64,000 bases of DNA, from contig NZ_QLMJ01000004.1 of assembly GCF_003259845.1 (NCBI RefSeq), positions 310,001 to 374,000 of the forward strand, read 5' to 3'. The notes under the pieces are model-generated. The model had not been told where the DNA came from, searched no databases, and was given only the letters and a program-made list of their open reading frames with translations. Of this stretch, positions 1-8,278 are shown piece after piece (within the stretch, counting starts at the first letter, position 1; every line of letters starts with the position of its first letter). A program made the position numbers and the translations under genes. The DNA is from Actinoplanes lutulentus. GTDB taxonomy: Bacteria; Actinomycetota; Actinomycetes; Mycobacteriales; Micromonosporaceae.

Positions 1-1
1 C

Positions 2-49
2 GCCGGCGCGGGCTGGGCTGCCGCCTACTTCGCGGGCGGTGCCCGATGA
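2..49 (+). CDS. C-terminal end of an AICE protein, cut by the window edge
   Basis: Only the last 15 codons are visible. They are rich in Ala and Gly, end in Gly-Gly-Ala-Arg, and stop with TGA inside the ATGA that also starts the next gene. The tail would suit a small membrane protein, but too little is present to name it. The 4-base overlap places it in the same transcription unit as the following AICE genes. Confidence 0.5.
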   Translation, partial: AGAGWAAAYFAGGAR

Positions 50-453
50 GCCTGATCAACCAGCAGCGCATCCGCATCGCCAGCACCGCCGTTGGCTCCC
101 GCGACCCGTGGGCAGGCTTCTGCCCGTGCTGCCAGTGGGGCGGAACCTTCCTCTCCTGGCTCGACGCGATGACCTGGGCTGCACTCCACGCCCGGCAAGA
201 CCACTGCCGTTTCTGCATCGACACACAGATGCCCGCCGGACGCGAAGACGTCCTCGGCGAACTCTACGAACGCTGCCCCGTCTGCACGATCCCGTGCGCC
301 GACTGCGACGGGCTCGCCGTCTACCCGGCGAACTACAACACCCCGACCGAACTGGTCGATGACCTCGCGGTTCTCCGCCTCACCCCGATCTTCTGCGACG
401 GCTGCCACGGCGTCGCCGCCGTCATCCCTCTCGATCCGGAGGTCCTCGCATGA
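46..453 (+). CDS. Cys-rich hypothetical protein of the AICE
   Basis: This 135-residue protein matches no family I recognise. It has five CxxC-type pairs (CPCC, CRFC, CPVC, CADC, CDGC), which suggests two or more structural zinc sites. No signal peptide or membrane segment is visible. It overlaps the upstream and downstream genes by ATGA, so it is translationally coupled in the AICE operon that leads to the replication gene. A role in DNA or protein binding is only inference from the likely zinc ribbons. Confidence 0.65.
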   Translation: MSLINQQRIRIASTAVGSRDPWAGFCPCCQWGGTFLSWLDAMTWAALHARQDHCRFCIDTQMPAGREDVLGELYERCPVCTIPCADCDGLAVYPANYNTPTELVDDLAVLRLTPIFCDGCHGVAAVIPLDPEVLA

Positions 454-875
454 CCACGATCGCCGTCACCTTCGCCGCTGTCGCGGTGACGTTGCACGCT
501 GCCCATCAACTGGGCGACCACATCATCCAGACCGACACCGATGCCGGTAACAAGGCCGCGCCTGGCCGGCATGGCTGGCGTCACGTGCTCGTGCACGTCG
601 CGACCTATCACCTCACCGCTTTGGTGATGCTCGCCGTCACCGCCTGGCTTCTTCACCTGCCGATCACGGCAACCGGTCTCACCGCCGGAATTGGTTTCTC
701 CGCCGCGACTCACGCGGTTATCGATCGCCGCTGGCCTGTGCGCTGGCTGCTCAACAACACCGGCTCCGCCGCCTTCGCTGACCGGCAAACGCCGATCTGC
801 GGCATGTACCTCGCCGACCAATCCCTCCACTACGGCTGCCTCTGGGTCGCCGCCCTCCTCATCGCCTGCCTCTGA
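450..875 (+). CDS. DUF3307-like small membrane protein
   Basis: This 141-residue protein has an N-terminal hydrophobic segment followed by a His-x-Leu-Gly-Asp-x3-Gln-Thr pattern (near residues 19-27), then two or three further hydrophobic stretches. The LGD..Q pattern resembles the DUF3307 family, whose function is unknown. It starts in the ATGA overlap with the Cys-rich gene and precedes a 69-residue gene by 15 bases. A role in conjugal transfer or entry control would fit AICE context but is not shown by the sequence. Confidence 0.6.
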   Translation: MTTIAVTFAAVAVTLHAAHQLGDHIIQTDTDAGNKAAPGRHGWRHVLVHVATYHLTALVMLAVTAWLLHLPITATGLTAGIGFSAATHAVIDRRWPVRWLLNNTGSAAFADRQTPICGMYLADQSLHYGCLWVAALLIACL

Positions 876-890
876 CGAAAGGACACCGCC

Positions 891-1100
891 ATGTACCGCT
901 ACATGCTCTCCTACACCTCTCCTGAGGCTCAGGGCTTCAAGAACGGCAACTGCGAGGTCACCCTCCCCCTGCCGATCCGCACGATGGACGACGTCAACAC
1001 CGTCACCAAGATGCTCAAGGAGCACTTCGGGCTCAGCAGCCCGCTGTTGCTCGGCTTCTCTCGCTTCGAAGACATTCCGCCTGCTCGGCAGGCGTCATGA
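891..1100 (+). CDS. Small hypothetical AICE protein
   Basis: A 69-residue soluble protein with no family I recognise. An AAAGGA ribosome-binding site (in cgAAAGGAcaccgcc) sits just before the ATG. The start has Tyr-Arg-Tyr and the middle reads like an alpha/beta fold (hydrophobic strand, then a helix around residues 31-45). Its stop overlaps the ATG of the SpdB-like gene, so it belongs to the same operon. Codon use matches its neighbours, which supports it being a real gene. Confidence 0.55.
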   Translation: MYRYMLSYTSPEAQGFKNGNCEVTLPLPIRTMDDVNTVTKMLKEHFGLSSPLLLGFSRFEDIPPARQAS

Positions 1101-2005
1101 CGACCGCCGTGTCCGCAACGGACACCTCCCAGCCCGCGCCGCGTAAGCGGCTCAACGCTGACACTCTCCAGGTCGGCGTCCTGATCCTCATCGTCTTGTC
1201 CGTTGGCCTGATGGCCGGTGCTGCTTCCTTCACCCACGTCCATGACTGGACTCTCGACAACAGCCCTGCCGACACCCCGGAATGGTTCGGCTGGGCGAAT
1301 GCGGTCATCTCAGAGTTGATCCCGACCGCATCCATCATCGAGATCGGCCGTCGCCGTCGCCGTGACCCGCACGCGAAGGTCGGCTACCCGATGCTCCTGT
1401 TGTTCGGCGCTGTCGGCTTCTCGCTGACCGCGCAGCTCGCCGTTGCCAAGCCTGGCGTCTCCGGCTGGGTGGTCTCCGCCCTGCCCGCGCTGGCCTTCCT
1501 CGGCCTGTCCAAGCTCGTCTTCTCCGTCACCAGCAAACGGCCCACCGACCCGGTCGCGGCTGACATGCCGGCCACCTCACCCGCCACGTCTCTCGACACC
1601 ACGCGCGTAGAGGACCGCCCGGCCGCCGCATCCAAGACCAGGGCCACCACACCCCGTAAAAGCACACCGGCGAAGAAGACCCCAGCGAAACGGACCCCGG
1701 CCAAGAAGACCAGCCCGGCAGTACCGAAGCCCATCCCGGCTCCGCCGCCTGAGGCTGACGTGACGGTTCCCGCTGCGCCGGTCATTCCGCGGTTCCCTGA
1801 GCCGCTGCTGACCAACGCCCGGAGCATCGCCGCCTCGCACCGCGACGTCTACGGCGAGGACATCAACGCTGGCCAGCTCGCTGTCCGGCTGCGTGTCCCC
1901 AGCTCGCAGGCGACCGACATCCTCACCCAACTCGAAACGAACCCGCCGATCCCGGCCACCACCCGGCCGCACAACGGCAGCACCGTCACGACGGTCACCG
2001 CATGA
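1097..2005 (+). CDS. DUF2637/SpdB-like membrane protein of the AICE
   Basis: A 302-residue protein. Residues about 24-45, 95-115 and 120-140 are hydrophobic segments arranged as in DUF2637 proteins, which in AICEs and Streptomyces plasmids are annotated as spread (Spd) proteins that help intramycelial movement of the element. The middle (about 170-215) is a low-complexity Lys-Pro-Ala-Thr linker, and the last 70 residues look like a small helix-turn-helix fold. It overlaps both neighbours by four bases and precedes the replication initiator. The spread role comes from family context, not from any catalytic motif. Confidence 0.7.
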   Translation: MTTAVSATDTSQPAPRKRLNADTLQVGVLILIVLSVGLMAGAASFTHVHDWTLDNSPADTPEWFGWANAVISELIPTASIIEIGRRRRRDPHAKVGYPMLLLFGAVGFSLTAQLAVAKPGVSGWVVSALPALAFLGLSKLVFSVTSKRPTDPVAADMPATSPATSLDTTRVEDRPAAASKTRATTPRKSTPAKKTPAKRTPAKKTSPAVPKPIPAPPPEADVTVPAAPVIPRFPEPLLTNARSIAASHRDVYGEDINAGQLAVRLRVPSSQATDILTQLETNPPIPATTRPHNGSTVTTVTA

Positions 2006-3573
2006 CCAGCTCGACGCTGCCTCTCGCGCCCACAACCACCACGGTTGTGGGCACGGGGGAGAACGCCGATAACTGGCCCTGGGCCACGTCCACCACCACA
2101 CCCGCCACGCCGCACCGCGATGCCCGGCTCGGCTTCGAACCGGGCGAAGTCGCCACCGCCCGCCGCCGCGTCCGCTCCGGCGAATTCCCCGACTGGCTCG
2201 ATCACGTCAGCGCCGCCGCCGCCTGCACCCGGCCGATCCGGCTCTCCGGGCAGATCGACGTCAAGAACCGCGACGGCTCGATCATGCACTCCATCGACAC
2301 CGACACCATGCCCGACGGCGTCATCTACACCCCGTGCGGCAACCGCCGCGCCAGCGTGTGCCCGTCTTGCGCCGAGGTCTACCGCCGCGACACCTTCCAG
2401 ATCATCCGCGCCGGGCTGGAAGGCAACCGCTACGGCCTGCCGCCGCTCGGCGAGCACATCGCGATCTTCCTGACCGCCACCGCACCCTCGTTCGGGCCGG
2501 TCCATCACCGTGTCGTCAAGACCCACGCCGCCGACTGCCGCAGCCGGGAACGCTGCACCTGCCGCGCCTCGCTCTGCCGGCCTTTCGGCAAGGCGTGCCC
2601 GCACGGCGTCGAGATCCGCTGCACCGCCCGCCACAAGACCACCGATCCGGCGGTCGGCACCCCGTTCTGCCTGGACTGCTACGACCACGACGGGCAGGTC
2701 GTCTGGAACCACGAAGCCCCCGAACTGTGGCGTCGCACCGTCCAGGAAGCCGACCGGGAACTGGAACGGCTCGGCAAACGGCTCGGTGTCACCCTGCGCC
2801 GCCGCTACGTCAAGGTCTTCGAATTCCAGGCCCGCGGCGTCATCCACTACCACGCGATCTTCCGCCTGGACGGCTACCACCCGGACTGCCCCTCCGCGAT
2901 CGTCCCGGCCGACCGGGCGGTCACCCGGGCCATGTTCGCCAGCGTCCTGGACACCGCATTCCGCAAGACCAGCTACACCAGCCACACCCATCCGGCTCAC
3001 GGCGGCAAAGGGTGGCGGATCGCCTGGGGCACTCAGGGCCTGGACCTCAAAGACATCAACGCTCCTGGTGGCGACGACAACCTGACCAAGCTGACTGGCT
3101 ATCTCGCGAAGTACGTCACCAAGAGCACCGAGGTCACCGGGCAGGTGTTCCGCCGCGTCGATGACATGACCGTCGAACTGCACGCCACCCCGGACACCCA
3201 CCTCGGCCGGCTGATCCGATCGTGCTGGGACCTCGGCATCGCCGACGGCTGGCAGCGGCTGCGCCGCTACGCCCACCAGTTCGGGCACGGCGGCCACATC
3301 ACCACCAAAAGCCGGGGCTTCTCGGTCAACTACACCTTCAAGCGCCTCGAACGCACCATCTGGCGGCGCACCCAAGGCTTCCCCCATCTCTGGGATGAGC
3401 AGGAAGCCGACCTCGTCGTCTACCGGCTCGGCTACCACGCCACCGGCTGGATCACCACCGGTGATGCCCTGCTCGCCAACTCCGCCGCCGACGCTGCCCG
3501 CCGACAAGCCGACACCGCCCGCGACTACGCCGACCCGGACCCGGCGCCCAAGGTCCAGCCTCTCGCCGCCTGA
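2002..3573 (+). CDS. repSA: RepSA-type replication initiator
   Basis: A 523-residue replication initiator of the pSAM2 RepSA type, which nicks the element's origin to start rolling-circle replication after excision. Visible features are a Cys cluster beginning near residue 112 (CGNRR..CPSC), a hydrophobic strand near 153-168 ending in a His pair (motif I), Cys-rich knuckles at 179-226, and a His-Tyr-His metal-binding motif at 282-284 inside EFQARG-V-IHYH. Length is normal for the family. It overlaps the SpdB-like gene by ATGA and lies upstream of xis and int, the usual AICE order. Confidence 0.9.
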   Translation: MTSSTLPLAPTTTTVVGTGENADNWPWATSTTTPATPHRDARLGFEPGEVATARRRVRSGEFPDWLDHVSAAAACTRPIRLSGQIDVKNRDGSIMHSIDTDTMPDGVIYTPCGNRRASVCPSCAEVYRRDTFQIIRAGLEGNRYGLPPLGEHIAIFLTATAPSFGPVHHRVVKTHAADCRSRERCTCRASLCRPFGKACPHGVEIRCTARHKTTDPAVGTPFCLDCYDHDGQVVWNHEAPELWRRTVQEADRELERLGKRLGVTLRRRYVKVFEFQARGVIHYHAIFRLDGYHPDCPSAIVPADRAVTRAMFASVLDTAFRKTSYTSHTHPAHGGKGWRIAWGTQGLDLKDINAPGGDDNLTKLTGYLAKYVTKSTEVTGQVFRRVDDMTVELHATPDTHLGRLIRSCWDLGIADGWQRLRRYAHQFGHGGHITTKSRGFSVNYTFKRLERTIWRRTQGFPHLWDEQEADLVVYRLGYHATGWITTGDALLANSAADAARRQADTARDYADPDPAPKVQPLAA

Positions 3574-3680
3574 CACGTACGTGTCAACCGTTCCTTGACA
3601 ACTCCACAGCGATACGACCCCGCGCCGCCCAGGCGCGCCTGGGCCCAGACCTCTCGTCTGCCAACAGAAGGAGCACCACC

Positions 3681-3884
3681 ATGACCACCACCCGACTCCG
3701 GCCTCTGCTCGCGATCCGGCTCATCGGCCCCGCCGAGACCGTCACCGCGCAGAAGGCCCATCTCATTGGACATCTGGCCGCCATCACTGGCGACCGGGCA
3801 ACCTGCCGCGTCAGCACCCACCCGGCCCGGCACACCGGAGAGATCCGCGTGTACCTCACCGTCACACCGAAGGGAGACGGATGA
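3681..3884 (+). CDS. Small hypothetical AICE protein before xis
   Basis: A 67-residue protein starting 107 bases after repSA. AGAAGGAG lies seven bases before the ATG. The sequence alternates hydrophobic strands and a helix and has no known motif. Its end overlaps the xis start by ATGA, so it is co-translated with excisionase and integrase. Genes of this size often sit between rep and xis in AICEs; function is unknown. Confidence 0.6.
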   Translation: MTTTRLRPLLAIRLIGPAETVTAQKAHLIGHLAAITGDRATCRVSTHPARHTGEIRVYLTVTPKGDG

Positions 3885-4075
3885 CCACCACACCCACCCG
3901 CGAAAGCCTCTGGGACATCGAACAGGCAGCCGCCTACCTCGGCGTCCCGGTCCAAACCCTCTACGCGTGGCGCAAGCGCCACTACGGCCCGCCCGCCGGC
4001 CGCGTCGGACGGCATCTCCGCTACGACCCGGACGACGTCCGGGACTGGTTCCGAGTCCAGCGAGAGGCGGCGTAA
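3881..4075 (+). CDS. xis: Excisionase, MerR-like helix-turn-helix
   Basis: A 64-residue protein that is almost entirely a winged helix-turn-helix of the MerR/excisionase type. Residues 11-30 (IEQAAAYLGVPVQTLYAWR) form the helix-turn-helix and the following GRHLRYDPDDVRDW is the wing. It should bend DNA at the att site and turn the integrase reaction toward excision. It overlaps the preceding gene by ATGA and the integrase by TAATG, which fixes their stoichiometry on one mRNA. Confidence 0.88.
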   Translation: MTTTPTRESLWDIEQAAAYLGVPVQTLYAWRKRHYGPPAGRVGRHLRYDPDDVRDWFRVQREAA

Positions 4076-5343
4076 TGGGCCACGTGGAAGACCGATGGTT
4101 CAAAACGGTCGAAGGGCCTGACGGCAAGACGGCCCGCGTCAAAACCAGCCTGTACGGCAAAGGTCTCCGATATCGAGTCCGATACACGGATCCCGCCACC
4201 GGTCGCGAACGCAAGAAGTCGTTTCCCGACCGCGCCAAGCGGGCCGCCGACGACTACCTCATCTCCGTCGAGTCCGACAAGCTACGCGGCACCTACATCG
4301 ATCCGGCCGCCGGCCTGATCCTGTTCCGCGACTTCGCCGAGACATGGATGCGGACCCGCCGATTCGACGCCTCCACCCGAGAGACCGTCGAGATTCGGGT
4401 ACGGCGGCACCTCTACCCGTTCTTCGGCGACAAACAGCTCTCCTCGATTCGGCCGAGTCATATTAGGGAGTGGGACACCCAGATAACCGGGGTCATCGGA
4501 CCCGGCACCCGCTCGGTGACATTCGCGCACCTGCGATCGATTCTGGGTGCCGCTGTCGACGATGAGCGCATCGGCAAGAACCCGTGCTCGGCCAAGTCCG
4601 TGGAACCGCCCCGGCCGGATGAACGCAAAGTCGTTCCATGGACTCTGGAACAGGTCCAGGCCGTTCGCGCGGCGATTCCCGCCCGCTATCAACCGGTAGT
4701 CGATCTGGGCAGCGCCTGCGGGCTGAGACAAGGCGAGATCTTCGGCCTGGCAGTCGAGGACATCGACTTCGTCGGCGGCTGGGTTCACGTCCGGCGGCAA
4801 GTCAAACGGGTGCGTTCGCGACTCGTCTACGGGCTGCCGAAGAACAACAAGGAACGTCGGGTGCCTCTCGCCGAAGCGATCCTGGACGTGCTGGCACAGC
4901 ACATCATCGACGTGCCACCACTGGCCGTCACCCTGCCGTGGGAAGACCCCGCCAGCAATAAGCGGGTTACGGCAACACTGCTGTTCACCACAACCCGTAA
5001 GAACGCGATCAACCGGAGCGATTTCAACCCGGACTTCTGGCACCCGGCCGTCGAGAAAGCCGGACTGCCGCGTGACCGAGCCAACGGGATGCACGCACTG
5101 CGGCACTTCTACGCCTCGGCCCTACTGGACGCCGGCGAAACCATCAAGGCACTCGCCGCGTACCTCGGCCACGCCGACCCCGGCTTCACACTGCGGACCT
5201 ACACCCATCTCATGCCGGCCAGCGAGGAACGCACCCGCGCCGCCATCGACGCGCTATTCGGGAAGCCGCGAACACCTCTCACGCCCCAGAGACGCCCTAG
5301 AAGGGCCTGGAAGCGGCGTTTCCGCAGCTCAAAGCCTGTCTAA
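4075..5343 (+). CDS. int: Tyrosine recombinase (AICE integrase)
   Basis: A 422-residue site-specific recombinase. The start is the ATG in the TAATG overlap with xis; an in-frame reading further upstream would cover xis and is rejected. Residues 1-70 are an arm-binding region (strand-rich, with a YRVRY core), 84-165 the core-binding helices, and 190-395 the catalytic domain with Arg218 (GLRQGE), His340-x-x-Arg343, His366 (YLGHADPG) and nucleophile Tyr376, so all key residues are present. The tail is very basic. An att-like core begins 14 bases after the stop, the expected AICE arrangement. The gene looks intact and could still work. Confidence 0.93.
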   Translation: MGHVEDRWFKTVEGPDGKTARVKTSLYGKGLRYRVRYTDPATGRERKKSFPDRAKRAADDYLISVESDKLRGTYIDPAAGLILFRDFAETWMRTRRFDASTRETVEIRVRRHLYPFFGDKQLSSIRPSHIREWDTQITGVIGPGTRSVTFAHLRSILGAAVDDERIGKNPCSAKSVEPPRPDERKVVPWTLEQVQAVRAAIPARYQPVVDLGSACGLRQGEIFGLAVEDIDFVGGWVHVRRQVKRVRSRLVYGLPKNNKERRVPLAEAILDVLAQHIIDVPPLAVTLPWEDPASNKRVTATLLFTTTRKNAINRSDFNPDFWHPAVEKAGLPRDRANGMHALRHFYASALLDAGETIKALAAYLGHADPGFTLRTYTHLMPASEERTRAAIDALFGKPRTPLTPQRRPRRAWKRRFRSSKPV

Positions 5344-5357
5344 GGAACAATGTCCGG

Positions 5358-5381
5358 CGTACAGGCCGACTCGTCCGCCGC
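5358..5381 (+). repeat. Putative att core, copy 1
   Basis: A 24-bp sequence beginning CGTACAGGCCGACTCGTCCG, found again exactly at 6396 and 11187. It starts 14 bases after the stop of the intact integrase. The identity with copy 2 extends five bases to the left (29 bp). It lies inside a possible 26-codon reading frame (5350-5430) that begins Met-Ser-Gly-Val-Gln. The position next to int in all three copies is why I call it an attachment site; no tRNA gene is involved. Confidence 0.6.
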
Positions 5382-5469
5382 CCTCAAGGTCATGGCCTTG
5401 GGCGCGGCGCTGACCAGTATCTATACATAGGCGCTGATGGCCAACGGTGAGCAACATTGAGCGGCATTT

Positions 5470-5506
5470 GATGGCCCCATGATGGCCCCATGGCCCCATG
5501 ATGGCC
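5470..5506 (+). repeat. Short tandem repeat of a GATGGCCCC unit
   Basis: Three to four direct copies of a 12-base unit (gatggccccat, one copy shortened) stand in the gap between the integrase and a small reverse-strand gene. It may be simple slippage. No function is evident. Confidence 0.6.
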
Positions 5507-5523
5507 CGAAGCTCGACACCCAC

Positions 5524-5799
5524 TCAATACAAGCCATCGACCCGGCGCCCATCCTTATCCGTGACGGTCACCTTCTTGACGTTCATACACCGCCAGATGC
5601 TGAGGCCGCCTGGGTATGGATGTACGAGGATCTCGGGTGGTGAAGGTCCCGCCATGATTACCGTGATGCGGTCTCCCGGTTTCATGCGAACGATGCCGCC
5701 CTCGGGCTCAAATTGCGCCTCGTAGCCGGGAAGATCCTGCGGCGCGTCTACCACCAGGGTGACCGTGTACTGAGCGCGTTCCGCGCCGTCGGCGACCAT
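5524..5799 (-). CDS. Small hypothetical protein
   Basis: A 91-residue protein on the reverse strand with no family I recognise. It has no membrane segment. The composition (many short strands, a Gly-Gly-Ile-Val-Arg-Met-Lys-Pro-Gly-Asp turn near the middle) suggests a small beta-rich fold. It lies between two att-like cores, in what I take to be the remnant of a second integrated element. Coding bias is moderate, so it is a plausible gene rather than a certain one. Confidence 0.45.
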   Translation of the reverse strand: MVADGAERAQYTVTLVVDAPQDLPGYEAQFEPEGGIVRMKPGDRITVIMAGPSPPEILVHPYPGGLSIWRCMNVKKVTVTDKDGRRVDGLY

Positions 5800-5985
5800 C
5801 CGAGAAGTCTAGAAGGGTCGCCGAAGCACGCGGGGACTAGAACCCCAAAGATGGATCATGGGTGTCAGCGGCACCGAAACCGCCCATGACCTGGCGTTGC
5901 TCCTCGTCGCCTCACGGTGCCTGACACCGCTTTACAGCACCAGATGTCCCCAATGTGTCCCCGATGATCTTCCTCGGCAGGCGGC

Positions 5986-6357
5986 ATGAACCGCGTCCGA
6001 CCTGGCTCGATCAAGCTCACGGTCTACCTGGTCTTCACCAGTGGCCGTGGCGGTGCGCTCAACCGAACGACGTTCAACCGCTTGTCCTGGCACCCGGCCA
6101 TCGCCGCCGCCGGGCTGGAGCAGGTCCGGGCCAACGGGATGCACGCCCTGCGGCATCTGTTCGCCTCCACCCTGCTCGACGCCGGCGAGAACATCCGCGC
6201 GATCTCCGAGTGGCTCGGCCACTCCGATCCGGCATTCACGCTGCGCGTCTACACCCATCTCATGCAGTCCAGCCAGGGCCGCGCCCGGACCGCGTTGGAC
6301 CAGATGCTGCACGAGCTGATGGCCCGGCCGTGGCCCCAGGGACGAGATGATCAATGA
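5986..6357 (+). pseudogene. Truncated tyrosine integrase (C-terminal half)
   Basis: Residues from about 14 to 115 are clearly homologous to the last 110 residues of the intact integrase upstream, including HALRH (His-x-x-Arg), the LGHSDP motif and the Tyr of RVYTH. The arm-binding and core-binding domains and the first catalytic Arg are missing, so it cannot recombine DNA alone. An att-like core follows 38 bases after its stop. The divergence from the intact copy shows that it came from a different element, not a recent duplication. Confidence 0.85.
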
Positions 6358-6395
6358 AATGCCAGCTCAGGCCGTCTGTACTACGCAGAATCCGG

Positions 6396-6419
6396 CGTAC
6401 AGGCCGACTCGTCCGCCGC
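6396..6419 (+). repeat. Putative att core, copy 2
   Basis: Exact second copy of the 24-bp core at 5358, sharing five further bases on its left side. It lies just 3' of the truncated integrase. Sequence on both outer sides differs from copies 1 and 3, as expected for junctions between separately acquired elements. Confidence 0.6.
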
Positions 6420-6539
6420 TCCCAAGCTCACGACCGCGAGCTGCCTACTGAGCAGGCAATATTGATGGTGGCCAATGGGCACTGTTGGTCATCTTTAGTC
6501 AGCGTCAGACGCCCTGGAGACGCCCTGACGCCCTGAAGG

Positions 6540-6704
6540 TCATCGATCACCGCGGATAATGCGAGCCTTGGAGCCAGCTACTTGGCCTGCGGAAAAATCT
6601 CCTCGTGGGTAGCCCTCGATGCGGGTCCACCTGTGTTCGCCAATACTGGAGTGCCATTGCCGCTTCCAATGGCCGCTGACCCAGTGACCACGACTCGTGC
6701 CACT
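6540..6704 (-). pseudogene. 3' fragment of a gene split by the insertion sequence
   Basis: This is the continuation of the reverse-strand gene at 8279-9039. Removing the IS and one target-site copy joins the two frames exactly and adds about 52 codons up to a TGA at 6540. The added tail contains GHW, KRQWHSS, IGEHR and IEGYPRGDF, an aromatic and basic segment that looks conserved but whose family name I do not know. Without its start this fragment is probably not translated. Confidence 0.75.
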
Positions 6705-6737
6705 GCAATGCCACTTAGCTTAAGTTGATCTTGCTGG
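6705..6737 (+). repeat. IS terminal inverted repeat, left
   Basis: Outer end GCAATGCC, then CTTAGCTTAAGTTGATCTTG after one variable base. It matches the reverse complement of 8246-8278 except at the ninth base (A here, C there). The transposase reading in its shifted frame stops inside this repeat. Confidence 0.95.
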
Positions 6738-8244
6738 TTGTCGGGTGACGGGATAGAAGCGGATTGTTGCTGGTCCGGGGTGGCGGATGCTGGCGGGTTC
6801 GTCGCGTTGTTTGGTGCGGTATCGGTTGTGGCGTGCGCGTTTGACGGCGCGGGGGCAGGTGCGGTGGCGCCGGGTCGGGTTGAGCCGGGCGGTGATGTGG
6901 GTGTGGATGCCGGGTAGGGCGTCAGTCCAGTCCTGAGGGGGGAATGTCCGCCGTTCCGGTGGCGGAGCGGCGGACCAGGCGCAGGACTCGGGTGAAGCTG
7001 ATTCGGTCGGGGTCGATCGCGGCGGCGTCGGCGGCTTGGACTATCAGGGTGGTCAGGGCGTGGTGGACCAGTAGCCAGGCCCAGATTTCTTGGTGCACAA
7101 GGTCGGGCAGTTTCGATCGCAGGACTTTGCCGGGGCCGCGGAGGTGGGTTTTCAGCTGGTCCTGGGCGGTTTCCTGTTCCCAGCGCAGGTGGTAGGCCTC
7201 GGCGAGCTCATCGGCGCGGGCGGCTTTCGGGTTGAGGATGGTGGTGACCAGGGTGATTACCTCGCCGGTGCCGTTGCCATCGCGGTCCGGGACGTCGTAC
7301 TCGATCACCCGGGCCAGCCGGGCCCGGGGCCAGCCGCGGTCGTCGACGGCGTCGGGGCAGTCGCCGAAGTCGCCGGACCGGGCCGCGGCCAGGATCCGGG
7401 CCCGGCCGGCTTTACTCACGTGTTTGTCGACCAGCACGCTCAGATAGGTGCCGTCGGCGAGGACCTCGACCACGTCCAGGCGGACCCCGGCCTGAATACG
7501 CCAGAGCAGGTCAGCGCCGGTCGCCGCGGCCCGGTCCCACGCCGGATAGGAGTAGAAGTTACGGTCCGCGGTCAGCAGTTCGCCACGACGCAGCCGTGAA
7601 TACAACGCCATCGCCAGAGTCTGTTCCCCGTGCGCCCACGGCCCGACCCGGGCGGCCATGAACGCATGAGTGCCGCACTCGGTCAACGCCACCACCCGGG
7701 CTTTCGGGAACGGCGACACCCCGGAGCCGCTGCTCGATCGACCGAATTCCGCCGCGTTCGCTGCGGTGTCCGGCACGTCGACGACGAAACCGTCGACTGC
7801 CAGGACCCGCCAGGACCGCAGCCACGCCCCGACCGTCGCCGCCGCAGCGAGAGGCCCAGCGACCTGCTCGAACACCTCCTCCAACACGTCGCGGCCCAGC
7901 CGTTGCCGCGCTTGGCTGATCCCACCGGTGGTCGGCGCCGACCACGACGCGTCCCAGCACCCGAACCGATCCAGCGACCCGGTCACCTTCGCCGCGACCT
8001 CGGCATAGTCATCGTCGGGGAACAGCCACAACCCCATCGTCAAATACGCCGTCACATGCGGCGGCAACTTCCCGCCCGAACGCTGCGCCCCGACCCCACA
8101 CGCCGCTACCGCGGCATCGACCGCGTCTCGCGGCACCGCGGTCACCAACACGCCGACCGACACCTGATCCGCCGTGACATCCACACCCGACACGGCGGCC
8201 ATCACACCAGAACCACCCGCCGCCACCCACGACCAACACCCCAA
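6720..8244 (-). pseudogene. IS4-family transposase with a frameshift near its end
   Basis: DDE transposase that cuts and rejoins the IS ends. An N-terminal IS4 domain (LPPHVTAYLTMGLWL near residues 60-75) precedes a catalytic domain with the Asp of VLAVDGFVVD and the family signature Tyr-x2-Arg-x3-Glu-x6-Lys in YHLRWEQETAQDQLK. The main frame stops at 6922. A one-base shift at a run of six C (reverse strand, near 6936-6941) restores 71 more codons typical of IS4 tails (LPGIHTHITARLNP) up to a TAA at 6720. It is either inactive or needs slippage at the C run. The start may be at 8244 or at an internal ATG at 8202. Confidence 0.85.
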
Positions 8245-8245
8245 C

Positions 8246-8278
8246 CCAGCAAGATCAACTTAAGCTAAGGGGCATTGC
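8246..8278 (-). repeat. IS terminal inverted repeat, right
   Basis: Reverse complement of the left end with a single mismatch. The duplicated target GTGCCACT follows at 8279-8286. Confidence 0.95.

Larger units (their letters stand above)
6705..8278 (-). mobile_element. IS4-family insertion sequence, 1574 bp
   Basis: The ends are 33-bp inverted repeats with one mismatch (6705-6737 and 8246-8278, outer bases GCAATGCC). An 8-bp target duplication, GTGCCACT, flanks the element at 6697-6704 and 8279-8286. It carries one transposase gene on the reverse strand. The near-perfect ends and exact target duplication point to recent insertion, although the transposase carries a frameshift. It splits a reverse-strand gene of unknown function. 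Confidence 0.95.

Noticed and set aside
3766..4074. Upstream extension of the integrase reading frame
   Set aside because: It overlaps xis almost completely in another frame; the TAATG junction and family length support the ATG at 4075.
6354..6536. A 60-codon forward frame after the truncated integrase
   Set aside because: It spans the att core and relic DNA, has no ribosome-binding site and resembles nothing.
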